64,000 bases of DNA from Adiantum capillus-veneris (GCA_014529385.2 CM043959.1:16431309-16495308), one strand, 5' to 3'. Numbered from the stretch's first letter, positions 1 through 11,263 are shown. A program made the numbers and translations. Notes: generated by a model from the sequence alone, not told the origin.

Positions 1-239
1 ACTCGGATGCATCTTCATCCTCTCAATGCCCATTACGCTACAAGACTTTGATGGATGGAGTGGATATGACACAAAGACATGTGGCCATTATTATTACCTA
101 ATTTGCTTTATTTGACTAATGGAAAACAATAGCCGATGTGGAATACGTTCTCAAGAATGTCCACAAGGTGTATATTATATGTTTGGTATGTGCAATGAGC
201 ATAAATTCAAGCAAGCGCAACAAAGCAACCGTAGTGCAA

Positions 240-908
240 TTTAAAATCTATTTACTGTTGAATGGTACTTTGACTGCGGTGCTACAAAGCACATTATGTC
301 TCATCGTGACTTGTTTACCTCTCTCGAGGATGTGCCTTATAGGAATACAGTCACTTGTGCAAACAATGCCTCTTATCCGGTCAAGGGAGTTGGAAAGATT
401 GTACTAACTACTGCAAATGGCAGTTCTTTCAAGCTTGTCGATGCACTTTATCTACCTGGGATAAAAAAGAATCTTTTGTCTATATTTGCACTTGCTAGAC
501 TTGGCCTTTTTTGTTAAATTTATGGATGACAGATATACAATTCATGATCTTAGTTTTGGTGATGAAATTGTTTCCAAAGGATGGTTCAGTTAGGGCTACA
601 TGCAGGTTGCAACTTGTTCATAGTGATGTTTGTGGGCCCATGCAAACTCCGTCGTGCAATTACCTTTACTTTGTGACTTTCATTGATGATTACTCTAAGC
701 ACACATGGGTATATCCACTTAAAGCTAAGTCCGAAGTGGTTTTGTGCTTCAAGCAATTTTTGGAAGTGGCTGAAAATGTCTCTAAATGTACTATGGACAC
801 CCTCCGTTCCGATTGAGGGGGAGTATATGTCTCATGAATTTAATGCATTTTTGGCTAGTCCTAAGATAAAACACCAATGTACAGTGCGATATACACCTCA
901 ACAAAATC
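240..908 (+). pseudogene. Copia protease and integrase core remnant
   Basis: Around 263-300 the frame reads WYFDCGATKHIMSH, the Copia protease active site with the usual DSGAT changed to DCGAT. The pre-integrase region ends in LYLPGIKKNLLSI. After a frame change, 605-810 carries the integrase core with LVHSDVCGPM (first catalytic Asp) and FVTFIDDYSKHTWVY. At about 813 a TGA stop and a two-base frame slip fall inside the second catalytic region; the frame resumes as GEYMSHEFNAFLAS. It ends at YTPQQN near 908, where the inverted segment begins. Stops and frame changes make it non-functional. Confidence 0.8.
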
Positions 909-1681
909 AAAAGACAGAGGTCCCTCTACATCACATAAGCTAGAAACAACCAAAGCGTAGCAATCTGATGCATAAGATGCATTGCCAAAACCTGAACGAG
1001 TACAACTAGACAAAGGTGCATCCAATTTACTGTCATGCAAAGTATGCACCAGCCATTTTGGCATACCTCTAGCGTGCTCATTATCAGCCCTTTTCACATC
1101 AAATACATCATGTACATCTGCATCAATAATAGGCTGATCTATAACATTTTCAGAAAAACCCATAGGCTATATATTTGCCTCATTCGAATTTACATTCAAA
1201 TTTTCACCACTGAAAAGAGGCAACAAACTGTCATAGATGTCATGTGAGCTTACATTACTTTCTCTACTACATGACAACAAGGGCTGAACAGAATCTTTCA
1301 CAAACAGAACATCCCATGAAACCAAGATACACTTTGTTTGTGGATGGTACAACCTGTAACCTTTGCTTTCATCACTATAACCAACAAAAATGCATTTGAC
1401 AGCCTTATCATACAATTTTTTGTGTTGTGTTTGTGGCACCAAAGCATAAGCCAAACATCCAAAAAACGTGCATGTGATTAATAGATGGCGTTTAATCATG
1501 CCATGCTGCATAAGGAGTCATAGATTGCAAAGCTTTCGTAGGACACATGTTATGTAAGTAGCACACATGATAGCCTCCAGCCAAAATGAATGTGGCAAAA
1601 CTTGACTCTTGACCATACATCGTGCCATCTTCGTAAGCAACCTGTTTTTTCTCTCGGAAACACCAGGCACAAAATTCAAAA
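909..1681 (-). pseudogene. Copia integrase end to pre-RT linker, inverted
   Basis: Read on the minus strand from 1681 down, this gives GVSERKNR and MARCMVKSQ (end of the integrase core), CATYI and SMTPYAAWHD, then FGCLAYALVPQTQHKKL...FVGYSDESKGYRLY (the SH3-like domain after the core), then PKWLVHTLHDSKLDAPLSS and ending PLSFD near 909. That is the part of Copia pol that is missing between the flanking plus-strand pieces. At least one frame change lies near 1500-1520. Confidence 0.8.
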
Positions 1682-1870
1682 AATTGGATGGCTGCCATGC
1701 AATCAATATGATGTACTTATAGAAAATGACACATGGACTTTATGTGATTTGGCTCCTGCCACAAAGGCAATTGGTACGAAGTGGGTTTACAAGTTGGATG
1801 GTGAGATTGATCATTATAAGGCTCGACTTGTTCCAAAAGGTTATGCACAACAAAAAGGCATAGATAGCGA
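1682..1870 (+). pseudogene. Copia reverse transcriptase N-terminus remnant
   Basis: The plus frame reads NWMAAMQS, then after a small deletion LIENDTWTLCDLAP, AIGTKWVYKLDGEIDHYKAR and LVPKGYAQQKGID. This is the conserved start of the Copia RT domain (WKARLVAKGYxQ region). The catalytic YVDD part is absent because the sequence changes to an antisense Gypsy fragment at about 1870. Confidence 0.8.
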
Positions 1871-2160
1871 TATTTTTAGTGGTTCTATCAAGTCAGCCAA
1901 AACTTTTGGAAAAACTATGTTCTTCAGCCCATGAATTGATTTCTTTAGTTTATAAATGTGGAAGATAGGGTGAACTTGAGAACTCTCCGGTAACTGAACT
2001 CTATACGCTACGTCCCCAATCTTCTTAAGGACTTTAAAGGGGCCACAATATCTAAGAGAAAGTTTGTCACACTTTCCCATTTTCATGGTTTCGTGGCATG
2101 CTTGGCAAATTGGATAGCGGGCAACCTCGCTAAAAGGAGGAGCAATCCTTTACGTTGATA
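1871..2160 (-). pseudogene. Ty3/Gypsy integrase C-terminal remnant
   Basis: The minus frame from about 2110 down reads QACHETMKMGKCDKLSLRY, then CGPFKVLKKIGDVAYRVQLP and VHPIFHIYKLKK. This is the GPF/Y-type C-terminal module of a Gypsy integrase that precedes the chromodomain. It is truncated at both ends, abuts the plus-strand Copia piece at about 1870 and has no LTR. It resembles the same module of the plus-strand Gypsy fragment at 36283-36936, but is not obviously the same copy. Confidence 0.7.
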
Positions 2161-5100
2161 AGTCATAAAGGTTCATTATTAGCATCCAAATTCTCATGTG
2201 TATGTATTTGATTGGACCTAACACTAGACTACAGGTCTAGGCACAACTTTTGTTTTTATACTTCTTGGAGAGATATAGTGCCAATTCTCCACCATACCTT
2301 TGTATGGCACTTTTGTATGTCTTGCACTATGTGATATGTAGTTTGTGTCATTTCCTCACACACTTGGATGAAACACCTTCTCACATAACAGGTCAGTAGT
2401 CTACTTTCATTTGTGCATTTTGATATCATTTTACTCTTAAACAAATGTTTTCTTCAAAAGTAAATATTTGATGTCAAGTTCTATATGTGTGTGATAGAGA
2501 CAATTATTTATGTTGCCTCTATTATGTCGTGTGACAAGCCTTGAGATGAGGACCTCAAGCTGGCTAGGATCCTGGCCATGAAAAGGGCCACAATGCTTTT
2601 GTATAAACTCGAGCTATCGCAAGAATAGCAATAACATTGACAATGACAATATAACTTCCGCATTAGAAGAAAGTCCTATAACAAGGCCAACCAAGCATGA
2701 CTATTTGCAAAGGTTGCTCATGTTAAATGTCAATGGCCTTTAGTTAAGGGCAAGCTCAGGACAATATGTAGTAAGATTGACTCCAAATTATAAAGACATT
2801 TGAAGTATTTACTTTCCACCTTTGAGTTGGAATTTGGTTGCCATCAACAGTGTCCCATAATGTACAACCATTGATTGCTTTTATTTTGCAAAAGAAAAAA
2901 TGAGAGCCAGACGTTTTGTTTTTGTACATGGTCAGAGTACTTGTGTGCCAAACCATACATTCTTGCTAAGTCATTTTGTACACAAATATTGCTCGTAAAA
3001 TATATAATGCATGCCAACATGGGTGTAACCTAGAGGTTAAGGTGGATGTGTGGGTGTGTAAAGACCCCATGTTCAATACTCAACAACGTCTTTCAAATTT
3101 CAATTGTACTTATTTTTAAAAAGATATATAATACACTCTTGATTGGTGATATCTCCCACAAAGATGACAAATAATCTCAAGGGGATGTTTATTTTCCCTT
3201 GCCATTGTATGAGAGTTGTCAAGTTTAATGGAATCAATTAGCAATTATATGGATGCTAACCATATAATTTAGCAGTTACAATTTCCTAGTGCATAACATA
3301 ACTCCTAGGGTGCACCTTTAATATGTTGATTTGGATGACTATAGATGAAGAGAGTTAGAAAAAGAACATATATATGATTGCAATAAATATGCCATGCAAA
3401 GTCAAGCCTATTACTTTTAATTAACAACTTTATAAAATGATCCTATAAGGGGCTTTTGAAAGGTTAGTGTGGGCTAGATATTAGTGCAATTTGCTGGTCT
3501 ATTCAAGCATGCAAGCATTCTATGTGCAAGATATCTATGCTATCTTTTTGCAAAGCGTAAGTTTATGTAGGAGATATCTAGGAGTAAAGCTTGGTAGAAT
3601 CTTGGGAGATGCTATTAGCTCATGGTATTCTGAGACCATCTAGAATATGCAATCCCATGAAGCTTGGGTATTGGCAATGGCCATGTTAGCTTAATAGCTT
3701 GAAAACAATGATGCCTCTCATAAGGAGGATGATTGAGCTCATACCTAGATTGTTCTCTTAGGTCATCCTGTGTGAGACACTAGATGTGAACCACATCTTT
3801 TAAGATGGATGCATCTTCATGCTTCCCAATGGTCAAAGTAGCATTAGCCCCCAACCACTATGAGAGAGTAGTTACATAATTATCCTTCCAAACAAAAAAT
3901 ATTCCACTATTTTCAGCTTGGTCTAGGTTATCACATACTTGATAGTGAGCAATAGATGATCTAGCAAGTATTGGTTTCTAAAATCTAATGCATGCATGCA
4001 TACAAGTAACTCCTCATGGATGCCTAGAATATGCTCCTTTCAAATGTGTTTAAACATTTAGAAGATAAATTGTATGAAATCACCATTTGCATCCTCATAA
4101 GGTTTGGAAAGATATCAACACCAATTTTGCCGTGTGCCATGCTGAGCTTCAAGGACTCACAATCCACATTTCTCTACAGGTGTCTTGTTGGTAGACCTTC
4201 ATCGTACTTCTTGCTTCCTTTGGGTATTTTTGGCCTTGTTATCAATCACTTTGGCAACGTGCTAGAAGACCATCCACTTCTTTGTACAGACATGTTGAGA
4301 AAAGCTAGTGATTCATGTTCACTATGGTAACATTTTTGAGTCTTACTGTAGAACAACCAATTCATGCAAGATCCTAGTGCTTTGTCTACAACAGATTGTG
4401 AAGCACAAGCCTTTGGCTATTTCAAGAAGTTGAGCTCATCAATTGACTGCCCGGTATTTAAAGCTTCTATCTTTAGTCATGGAAAAGGTATGAATGGCCT
4501 TACCAAGCTAGTAAATATCTTTTGGGATGGCAATGTCCTTGCTACAATGAATTTGGAAAGCTTACCTGGCTCCATCGGAGTGACACGGTAAGAGAAAGGA
4601 ATATACCGGTTTCAAGAATCATCAAGCCTTAATGACAAGGTGGTTAATATCTCAAAACTGCAGAGTAATCTATCTATACTCTGAATAAAAATTGGAGGGT
4701 TTTGCCCTGCACGTGGCTACATTTGCAGCCCTTGTACAGTTCAAACCCTTGCTTTCGCTGTTTCTTTCTCCTCACTACACAAATTTTGGCATCGGTGAAC
4801 ATCTTCTATAGGAAAGTCCAAGCTAATAATTCTACTGTTCAAGACTTTTCAACATAACTTCAAGCGAATCTTCTTGCCATTTGCTTGAAAGATAAAACGA
4901 AACGCTAAAAAAAGTAAGCGAACCATCTCATGCAGGATTATGTATTCACATTGTGCTGTACATGTCAGCTAATCCCTTCTTTACTATCATATACCAAAGG
5001 AGCAGAAATGGCACATATACAGGAAGTGTGGCCCCCGTAAAGATGAAGTAAAAACAACCAACCTGCACAAGAATTACCTCCTCCTGGAATCCTAGCTTCA

Positions 5101-5754
5101 GAAAGATGTCCTCCAAATATGAACAGAGAATGCTCCCCAACATGCACAGGTAAGACAATCTAGTTAATTATTTGCACGTTCACATCCATGCACAGGAAAC
5201 TCGCTCTTGTTAACAAAGAGGCATGCTCACCTGCGTGCACAAGAAGAGGTATGCTTATGCCCCTGCACAAGAAAACCACTCTAATTGACAACATGACAGA
5301 AGCCCTAGTCTCAAATTTAGACAGGTGATATTTGTCATATGTCCTTATCAACACTACCACCACGTTGGTGATATTGGGACAAACATGAGAACTTGAACCC
5401 CTCAACTGACAATGACCTGTGGCTAGACAATACATCCACAAATTATGCAGCGAAAAAAGAGCGTAATTACAGACACACACGCTTACATGCATGCACTCAC
5501 ACCCAGAGTTGAAACAAATGCCTCTCACAGATACCATGCATTCTATATAAACTCTTTTAGGCGATTATATATGTAGTGAAAGTTATGTATTTGATGTGGG
5601 GAAAAAAACCCACAATGTTTCGAGTGTCATGTCTTAGATTATGTAGCCCCGACCTTACTGGAAGTGACATGACAAACCAAAACCAAATCACCCTGACAAA
5701 ATGCATGTCATATACGCTAACAGTCCGTGCTCATCAAAATTCCACACAAGAATA
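2161..5754. other. Intergenic DNA, no gene recognised
   Basis: AT-rich sequence with only short open frames (under 100 codons) and no motif I recognise. A stretch at 2545-2625 has a run of about 25 sense codons but no start or splice evidence. 5170-5280 carries imperfect short repeats of a TGCACAAG-type motif. The part next to 5754 is the probable 3' flank of the oxidoreductase gene; I saw no convincing poly(A) signal. Confidence 0.5.
3018..3125 (+). mobile_element. Possible tRNA-derived SINE remnant
   Basis: GTAACCTAGAGGTTAAGG resembles a RNA polymerase III A box (TRGYnnARnGG) and CATGTTCAATACTC about 40 bases later resembles a B box (GGTTCGANTCC) with changes. The spacing suits a tRNA-derived SINE head, and the segment runs into an A/T-rich tail. 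Both boxes are degenerate, no target duplication was identified and no second copy was seen. Confidence 0.3.
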
Positions 5755-6972
5755 CTAAGCTGGATTTCCATTTGCGACATTTGATGCTGAGGCACCTTTG
5801 GGCTGCCCGATCCCCTGTGACACACTGTATTCTTTCCATAGTGGTATCACACTTTCAAGATACTGCATGAACTTCCACAAACCCACACGCATCTCAACAT
5901 TACCATACCTATCTGCCTTCTGCTCTGGATAGCCAATCCCACATCCAAACAAACCAGGCGCAATGACACCACAATGGGCATTGTAAGTATAGCTAGAGGG
6001 TAGCCCAACTATCCCCTTTGGAAGCTCCCTCCTCTCAAAACCTGTTGCATATATAACTTTAGTGCAACAGGGTAGATGTTCAGCCGTAGATGTGTCATCT
6101 GATAAGACCCGTACTAAGCGATCTGGTAGCTTTCCATGCAAATTTTCCCTGCTCCATTTTGCGGTGTCACCCTTTAGTCCTGTATCATCAAACAGAATCC
6201 AACCACCCAAGTAAAGAGCATACTTTAGAGGCTCTCTGTAGAAGTTGATCACTTTTTTTGCAGAACTTTGCTCTAGAAGAGTTCTGATGAGAATGATCGC
6301 ACTGTGGGAGGAGCCAAAAATTGCTATAGTGTCATCTGCTGATACAGATGCAACAAGTGCAGAAGGGTTCAGGGCAGTTGCGATGGGAATTTCATCTATC
6401 AATGGATATGCCTGGTGGAAAGGGAGAGAGCGGGGAACAGCACCAGTCGCAAGGACCACATTGTTGGCCAGAAAGGAAGAAGCCTCTATGACAGAGGATG
6501 AAAGGAGACATTCCCATTTCGCATCCTTCTCTCTAAGCTGCGAGACCTCGCCCACAACAGAGTGAACTTTCTGTCTGAGAGTGTGGGTGACGTCACGAAG
6601 AGGCTCTGCAGCAACATCAAGCGAGCACGTTTGCTTTTCAGGCAGGTCTTCAATGGCGTACCTGCGGGTATTATTGTTGAAGGACTCGAAAGGAAAACCG
6701 AAGGATCGACAGCGCTGGTAGAAGCGAAGGAAGAGACCCACATTGGTGTTGGAGGAGACAAAGCGCCAGCGAGTACCAAAATCGCCCACAGAGAAAGAGG
6801 GATCGATCCAGAGGAGGGCGGAGGGCGGTACAGAAGAGTCGAGGAGGAGACCCACAGTGGCAATGCCGGCAGGGCCGGCGCCTACAACGCACCATTCATA
6901 ACAGAGAGGGCTTGCTGCCTCGCGCGACGCAAGAGCGGAGAGGCTGCGGCGCACTTGCCTGCTCAGAGCCAT
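5755..6972 (-). CDS. FAD/NAD(P)-binding oxidoreductase, intronless
   Basis: A single 405-residue frame from ATG (6972) to TAG (5755). The start has A at -3 and G at +4. Residues about 25-45 read WCVVGAGPAGIATVGLLLD, a GxGxxG Rossmann fingerprint for FAD, followed by LLWIDPSFSVGDFG. A second nucleotide-binding motif, AIFGSSHSAIILIRTLLE, lies near residue 218, as in two-dinucleotide flavoproteins. VVLATGAVPRSLPF and KVIYATGFERRELP are the two ATG motifs of this superfamily. The first 24 residues are Arg/Ser/Ala-rich with no acidic residue before Glu19, so mitochondrial or plastid targeting is possible. Substrate unknown. It has no CxxxxC redox disulphide near the FAD site, so it is not a classical glutathione or lipoamide reductase. 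It is the best-supported host gene here. Confidence 0.88.
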   Translation of the reverse strand: MALSRQVRRSLSALASREAASPLCYEWCVVGAGPAGIATVGLLLDSSVPPSALLWIDPSFSVGDFGTRWRFVSSNTNVGLFLRFYQRCRSFGFPFESFNNNTRRYAIEDLPEKQTCSLDVAAEPLRDVTHTLRQKVHSVVGEVSQLREKDAKWECLLSSSVIEASSFLANNVVLATGAVPRSLPFHQAYPLIDEIPIATALNPSALVASVSADDTIAIFGSSHSAIILIRTLLEQSSAKKVINFYREPLKYALYLGGWILFDDTGLKGDTAKWSRENLHGKLPDRLVRVLSDDTSTAEHLPCCTKVIYATGFERRELPKGIVGLPSSYTYNAHCGVIAPGLFGCGIGYPEQKADRYGNVEMRVGLWKFMQYLESVIPLWKEYSVSQGIGQPKGASASNVANGNPA

Positions 6973-7280
6973 TCTCCCTGCTGCGACTACCTACAGGACC
7001 AATCCATTTCTCGAGAGCCGGCGATTTTCCCTTGCCCACTCCAAATATTCAATTCCCACTTCCTTAAAGGAGCAGATGCTTTTCAGACCAGCTTTGTCCC
7101 ACCCTCCTCTTTATGCTGTACTAGCTCGCGCGCCCCGCCTACCGGCAGGCCTCACACGCTCTTACCACCTCACTCTGTATGTGTTTGTGTGTGTGTGCAT
7201 CTTTATACATTTTTTCATGACACACACACGATTTCTGTCTTTGGCTCCTTTAAACTACTCGTGGTAAATTTAACCCCTTT

Positions 7281-7318
<38 letters not shown>
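6973..7318 (-). promoter_or_regulatory. Upstream region of the oxidoreductase gene
   Basis: Between the ATG at 6972 and the open exon further upstream. On the gene strand it holds a (CT)n tract at 7318-7282, a TATAAA box at 7207-7202 about 230 bases before the ATG, a CA-rich stretch and a GC-rich leader. A CT tract before a TATA box is common in plant promoters. The transcription start is inferred only. Confidence 0.35.
7282..7318. repeat. (AG)n microsatellite
   Basis: Uninterrupted AG dinucleotides, about 18 repeats, upstream of the oxidoreductase gene. Confidence 0.95.
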
Positions 7319-7321
<3 letters not shown>

Positions 7322-7380
7322 CATAAAAGCACATGACTAAAGAGACATATTTAAAATAAAAAAACCAATCTACATTATTA

Positions 7381-7761
7381 TCAAAAAGGCTCAGGAATAT
7401 ATCTGCATAACACTCTAAGTCGTGCTATTTCAACAGGATCAAGATATTGCGCTGGAGCTCTACAAACTTCTCTTAAATTTATTTTTTGAACCCAGCTCAA
7501 GTAAATCTTGTAATGATAAATCAACCCAAGCTCTTGCCTTAAGAGCATGAGCCTAATGTTGGAAAAGAAATAGGAATCAAGTAAGTTGATGTAAATCATG
7601 TCCAACTCTTCATCTACATATGACCCCCAAACAGTGTAGTTTTTCTCAATCACTTCCCATGCCCATTGCCATCCCCGTTCAGCAGGTAACAAATTTTCTT
7701 CAAAGGCATCAACAATAATTTTTTTTACACTTGGAAAAATATTCACAATTTCGTGGGCCAT
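7381..7761 (-). CDS. Hypothetical 126-residue protein, probable last exon
   Basis: Open frame from ATG (7761) to TGA (7381). Eight bases upstream is a convincing plant 3' splice site: branch-point-like TACTAAT at 7796-7790, a pyrimidine tract and TTGCAG ending at 7770. The exon would start at 7769. An in-frame TAA lies directly before the ATG, so either translation starts here after a 5' UTR intron, or the upstream exon is read in another frame. The product is soluble-looking and Trp/Tyr/Leu-rich (GWQWAWEVIEKNYTVWGSY; IYHYKIYLSWVQKINLREV). I do not recognise a family. No first exon was found between 7800 and 8115. It lies upstream of the oxidoreductase on the same strand. Confidence 0.45.
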   Translation of the reverse strand: MAHEIVNIFPSVKKIIVDAFEENLLPAERGWQWAWEVIEKNYTVWGSYVDEELDMIYINLLDSYFFSNIRLMLLRQELGLIYHYKIYLSWVQKINLREVCRAPAQYLDPVEIARLRVLCRYIPEPF

Positions 7762-7800
7762 TTAATTGGCTGCAAGAAAAGAAGACAACATTAGTACTCA
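7762..7800 (-). promoter_or_regulatory. 3' splice site before the 126-residue exon
   Basis: On the minus strand TACTAAT is followed by TGTTGTCTTCTTTTCTTGCAG. Branch point, pyrimidine tract and AG all match plant consensus; AG occupies 7771-7770. Confidence 0.55.
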
Positions 7801-8115
7801 AAGCTTGAAATGAGAGAGAGAGAGAGAAAGAGAGATGATCAACATGGCCACTTAAACACTTTAAAAAAGTATAAGCGCAACACGAACACTTCAATTACTA
7901 ATTGTCATGCCAAAAAGTGTCAAGAGGTTCATTAGGTTAAAGTCTTTACAACAACCTTAATTTTTTTGTTTACAACGACTCATATTCTACTCTATAATTG
8001 GACAGATGAGGATCACTCCAATATACCGCATTGATAAACTTCACAATTAGTTTCCAAATTTTAAATTCTTCATCCGAAATGTAAGATTTGTGATTGTGAT
8101 ATATCTTTCGCAACT
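7801..8115. other. Spacer left of the LTR-element array
   Basis: AT-rich; contains an interrupted (GA)n tract at about 7811-7837. No exon recognised. Confidence 0.4.
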
Positions 8116-8353
8116 CCTCAAGAGTGGACACTCAAGAATGAAGCCTCCTTGCATAAAGGCTTCCTTTTAAAGGCTTTCACCACAATCCCTTCTACTATGG
8201 GTTTAAGCTTGAGCCCTCTAGCTAGCATATACAACTTTGGAACTCCCAATGAGCCCAAGACTTATACAAAGTGGGTGGAAATATTATGCACAACCATAGC
8301 ACATCTTCCGCTTGATGCATAGCCGGTGTAGCCTGTGTTAGCCGCTGCTAACA
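8116..8353 (-). repeat. Array LTR 1, truncated
   Basis: Corresponds to the last 238 bases (plus-strand order) of the full LTR at 16646-17653. Left end lost at the array boundary; right end is the CA before the pyrimidine tract at 8354-8366. Confidence 0.75.
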
Positions 8354-10645
8354 TTCCCCCCTTCCTAATTTGGTGCATGTCCTCGTGTGCCAGTGAAGCA
8401 AGGCACAATGACATGGTAGAAAGCAAGTCCATGGAAGAAATGCTGAGCTGCAAAACATAAGAACAAATAATGAGCATCAAAGGCCAACAAGGATAAAAAC
8501 ATGAAGCACAATGAACAATTATGCAAAGTGAATTTTTTTCTTCTAAAAGATGGGTGAATTATAGTAAAAAACTAAATGACATAAAGCAAAAAAACACTCA
8601 AACTATCATGAAGATTAAAACACTTGAAATTTTAGTTTTATGCATGAAACACAAGAAATCAATGAAGACCCTAAGCTAATGCAAGGTCATAAACCTACTG
8701 GCCTAAAAACTATGTGACCAATCTTATTAAATCATTTAAGTTTAACATGTCTATGGCTATAAAGAAGCTCCTAATGTATTAGTACATTGTCAAAGATTTT
8801 TGAAGCTCATGGAAGTTTTATTTTTTGTCATTCATAGGAAAAAGTAAGACACATCACAAAGCTACCACCCCAAGGCAAGTTTAGGTACGACTCTTGGCTC
8901 CTTGAACCCTCAAGAAGGTGTTCTAGAGGCCTACTAGCCTACCAAGGCAACGACTAACCCCTATAGCACAGGGCATCGGTTTAGAGCCTTGACCAAGCGA
9001 GCCAAGGTGATTCCCCTCCCCTGCCAAGTGCCAATAAGGCGCTAGGCCTCACAAAGACACAACATAACATAGAAATTTTCTTTTCATGTGTCTAGTAACA
9101 TTTTTGCTACTTTTTCTTGACACTTTTTTGCTTCATTGTTTCATTTTTAGCACTTTTTTATTGCTTCCAACATGAGATGCTAATGGAAAAATGGACTAAA
9201 TCCTAATCATAGCCCTAGGTCGTGTTAAAAATGAATGGAGTATTAAGACTATCACTAAGAGTTTAGAACTAACAAGAAATGAACCTACATTAACCTAAGG
9301 TCAAGGCCAATTACCTATGATTAGCACACATAAAACCTAACTTTTTTGATGAGTTGATATTCATAAATCGAAGTGTTGAAAGTTTAGTATGCCTAGCTTT
9401 TGAACATGAAAGAACCATAGCTGAGAAGCAAAAAATTACTTAAGCCAAGCATATCGAATGGAGAGATGAACAAAAGCGAAAAATCATGGAAGGATTACAC
9501 CTATTCATGCTCTTTTGAGCATCCTTGAGCAAGCATCCCCTTTGTGTAGAGAAGTCTCTTGAACCTTTTTATTTGCAAAAGAAATTTTTGAAGCTAAGTG
9601 TAAACACAAGCTATAAAAGCCATTTATTGAAAGCCACACAAAAAACACTAAAAAAACATTAATGAAAACCTCAAGCTAGGTTCTGGAAAAAACCCGAGGG
9701 AAAAAAGTGCCTTTGGTTATGCACATGATGCTCTAAAGTAGCAAATTTATGCATACACAACAACAATGAGAGATAAAATGCTTCTAAATAAGAAAATTTT
9801 GCAATTTAAAGTCTCTCATGCATGATTCAAAAAGTTGATTAGTTTCTAGCTCAATGAAATATGGAATAAAAAACAAGCGAAGAGCTCAAATAATACAACT
9901 TTGATGAAAAGAAGTGGCTCTTGAAAGCCAAATTTTACATTTTGAAGCTCCAAACAAGTTGGCTAAACACACTCAAAATGAAAATTTAACCAAGCTATGA
10001 GCTAGCATGTATACAACTTTTAATCCAAAGAACTGGAATGGCTCTAAATAGCCACATTTTGCAATATTTTGCAATGATGACCCCTTCTTGGATCAATGAA
10101 AGTTCAACCTTGCCACATCTCTTCAAAATAACTCAATTATTAGTGCTATACATTCATACGGTCAACACAATACAGGCACTAAAAAAATCATGTTCAATGC
10201 TATCTCATGGCCATTCAAGAAGCTTAATTTAGTGCTATGCAATGATTTTACATTAAAATCAAGCACAAAAATGCATAAGGAATGCTAAGTTTAAGCACAA
10301 AGTCCCAACTCTACATACAATGTAACTCTCAAAATCAAAAAAATTTCTCATGCAAATCACAAAGAACTTTTTCGCTATGCATAAGCCAAGATTCTGTGTA
10401 TTGAAAGTCAATAGTACACTTGAAGAAAATGTCATGGCTCTTGGATAGCCCAATTTACAATATGCTATAATTCCCATCCTCTCTTTGGATCAATTGAAAG
10501 CTCATATCTATACAAGGATTTATATTCGAACCATGCACTAAATTCATGTTCATTTTTTACAAATCCAAAATGGTAATGCTATCTTATTGCTGTTACACAA
10601 GCTCAATTTTTATGCTATGTAAGGTCTTGCATTCAAATCAAGCAC
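8354..10645 (-). mobile_element. Array internal region A
   Basis: Starts with the complement of the polypurine tract. It aligns by eye with internal regions B (11264) and C (14297) over its whole length, with scattered base changes and small indels. At 10640-10646 it jumps from the pre-primer-site sequence straight into the LTR: the primer site and about 440 bases of unit C are missing, with AAGCAC present at both deletion edges. No coding sequence. Confidence 0.75.
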
Positions 10646-10966
10646 ACAATTAGGCACAAACTCTAATGACATGACCAAGAGTGCACACACACTACACTAA
10701 TGAAGAAAATTAGAGGAGTAATCAACTAATTGAAATACTTATGGAAGAAGAGAGTTAAGATCAAAGCAAGAAGTACATACCTCTCTCAAATCTAGAATAA
10801 TGAGAGTGTAATACTACTTCATGACATAATGAAATGTAGAGAAGATAAAACTAATGAGTAAAATAGGGATTGCTTTAATCAAGCTTCTCTAATTACAATG
10901 GATTAGTACTAGCCTCTTAAACATGGGCATTAAACTCAAGGCTAGGCCATCCATAGAGTGAACACT

Positions 10967-11012
<46 letters not shown>

Positions 11013-11263
11013 CTCAAAAGTGGATCTTGAAGAGTGGATACTCAAGAATGAAGGCTCCTTACATAAAGGCTTCCTTTTAAAGGCTTTCACCACAATCCCT
11101 TCTACTATGTGTTTAAGCTTGAGCCCTCTAGCTAGCATATACAACTTTGGAACTCCTAATGAGTCAAAGACTTATACAAAGTGGGTGGAAGTATTATACA
11201 CAACCATAGCATACCTCCCGCTTGATGCATAACCGGTGTAGCCTGTGTTAGCCGCTGCTAACA
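10646..11263 (-). repeat. Array LTR 2 with deletion
   Basis: Lacks the TGTTGGG end present in LTR 4. Carries a long (AG)n tract at 10970-11010 and ends in CTAACA at 11263, followed by TTCTCCCCTTCCT. Confidence 0.75.
10970..11010. repeat. (GA)n microsatellite inside array LTR 2
   Basis: About 20 uninterrupted AG repeats. Short in LTR 4 and absent in LTR 3 at the homologous place. Confidence 0.95.

Larger units (their letters stand above)
138..1870 (+). mobile_element. Ty1/Copia element remnant with inverted middle
   Basis: Three adjoining pieces read as one Copia polyprotein: protease and integrase core on plus (to about 908), integrase end, SH3-like domain and linker on minus (909-1681), and the start of reverse transcriptase on plus (from 1682). 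The piece boundaries are complementary, so the simplest reading is one element whose middle was inverted. No LTR is seen: the left part lies outside the window and the right part stops where a Gypsy fragment starts. It is a dead copy with stops and frameshifts. Confidence 0.8.

Noticed and set aside
4031-4591. Two plus-strand frames of 99 and 75 residues in the 2-5 kb spacer
   Set aside because: No recognisable motif, no splice or promoter support, AT-rich context.
6245-7326. Long plus-strand frames (up to 254 residues) across the oxidoreductase gene
   Set aside because: They are antisense to a gene with clear protein motifs and run into an (AG)n tract.
7381-7480. SOCS-box-like C-terminus (LREVCRAPAQYL) in the 126-residue frame
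   Set aside because: Only a loose resemblance; the SOCS box is mainly an animal module and key spacing is not met.
11020-11232. Open frames near MDLEEWILKNEGSLHKGFLL, repeated in each array unit
   Set aside because: They lie in the LTR of the non-coding element, are short, and differ between units by frame-breaking changes.
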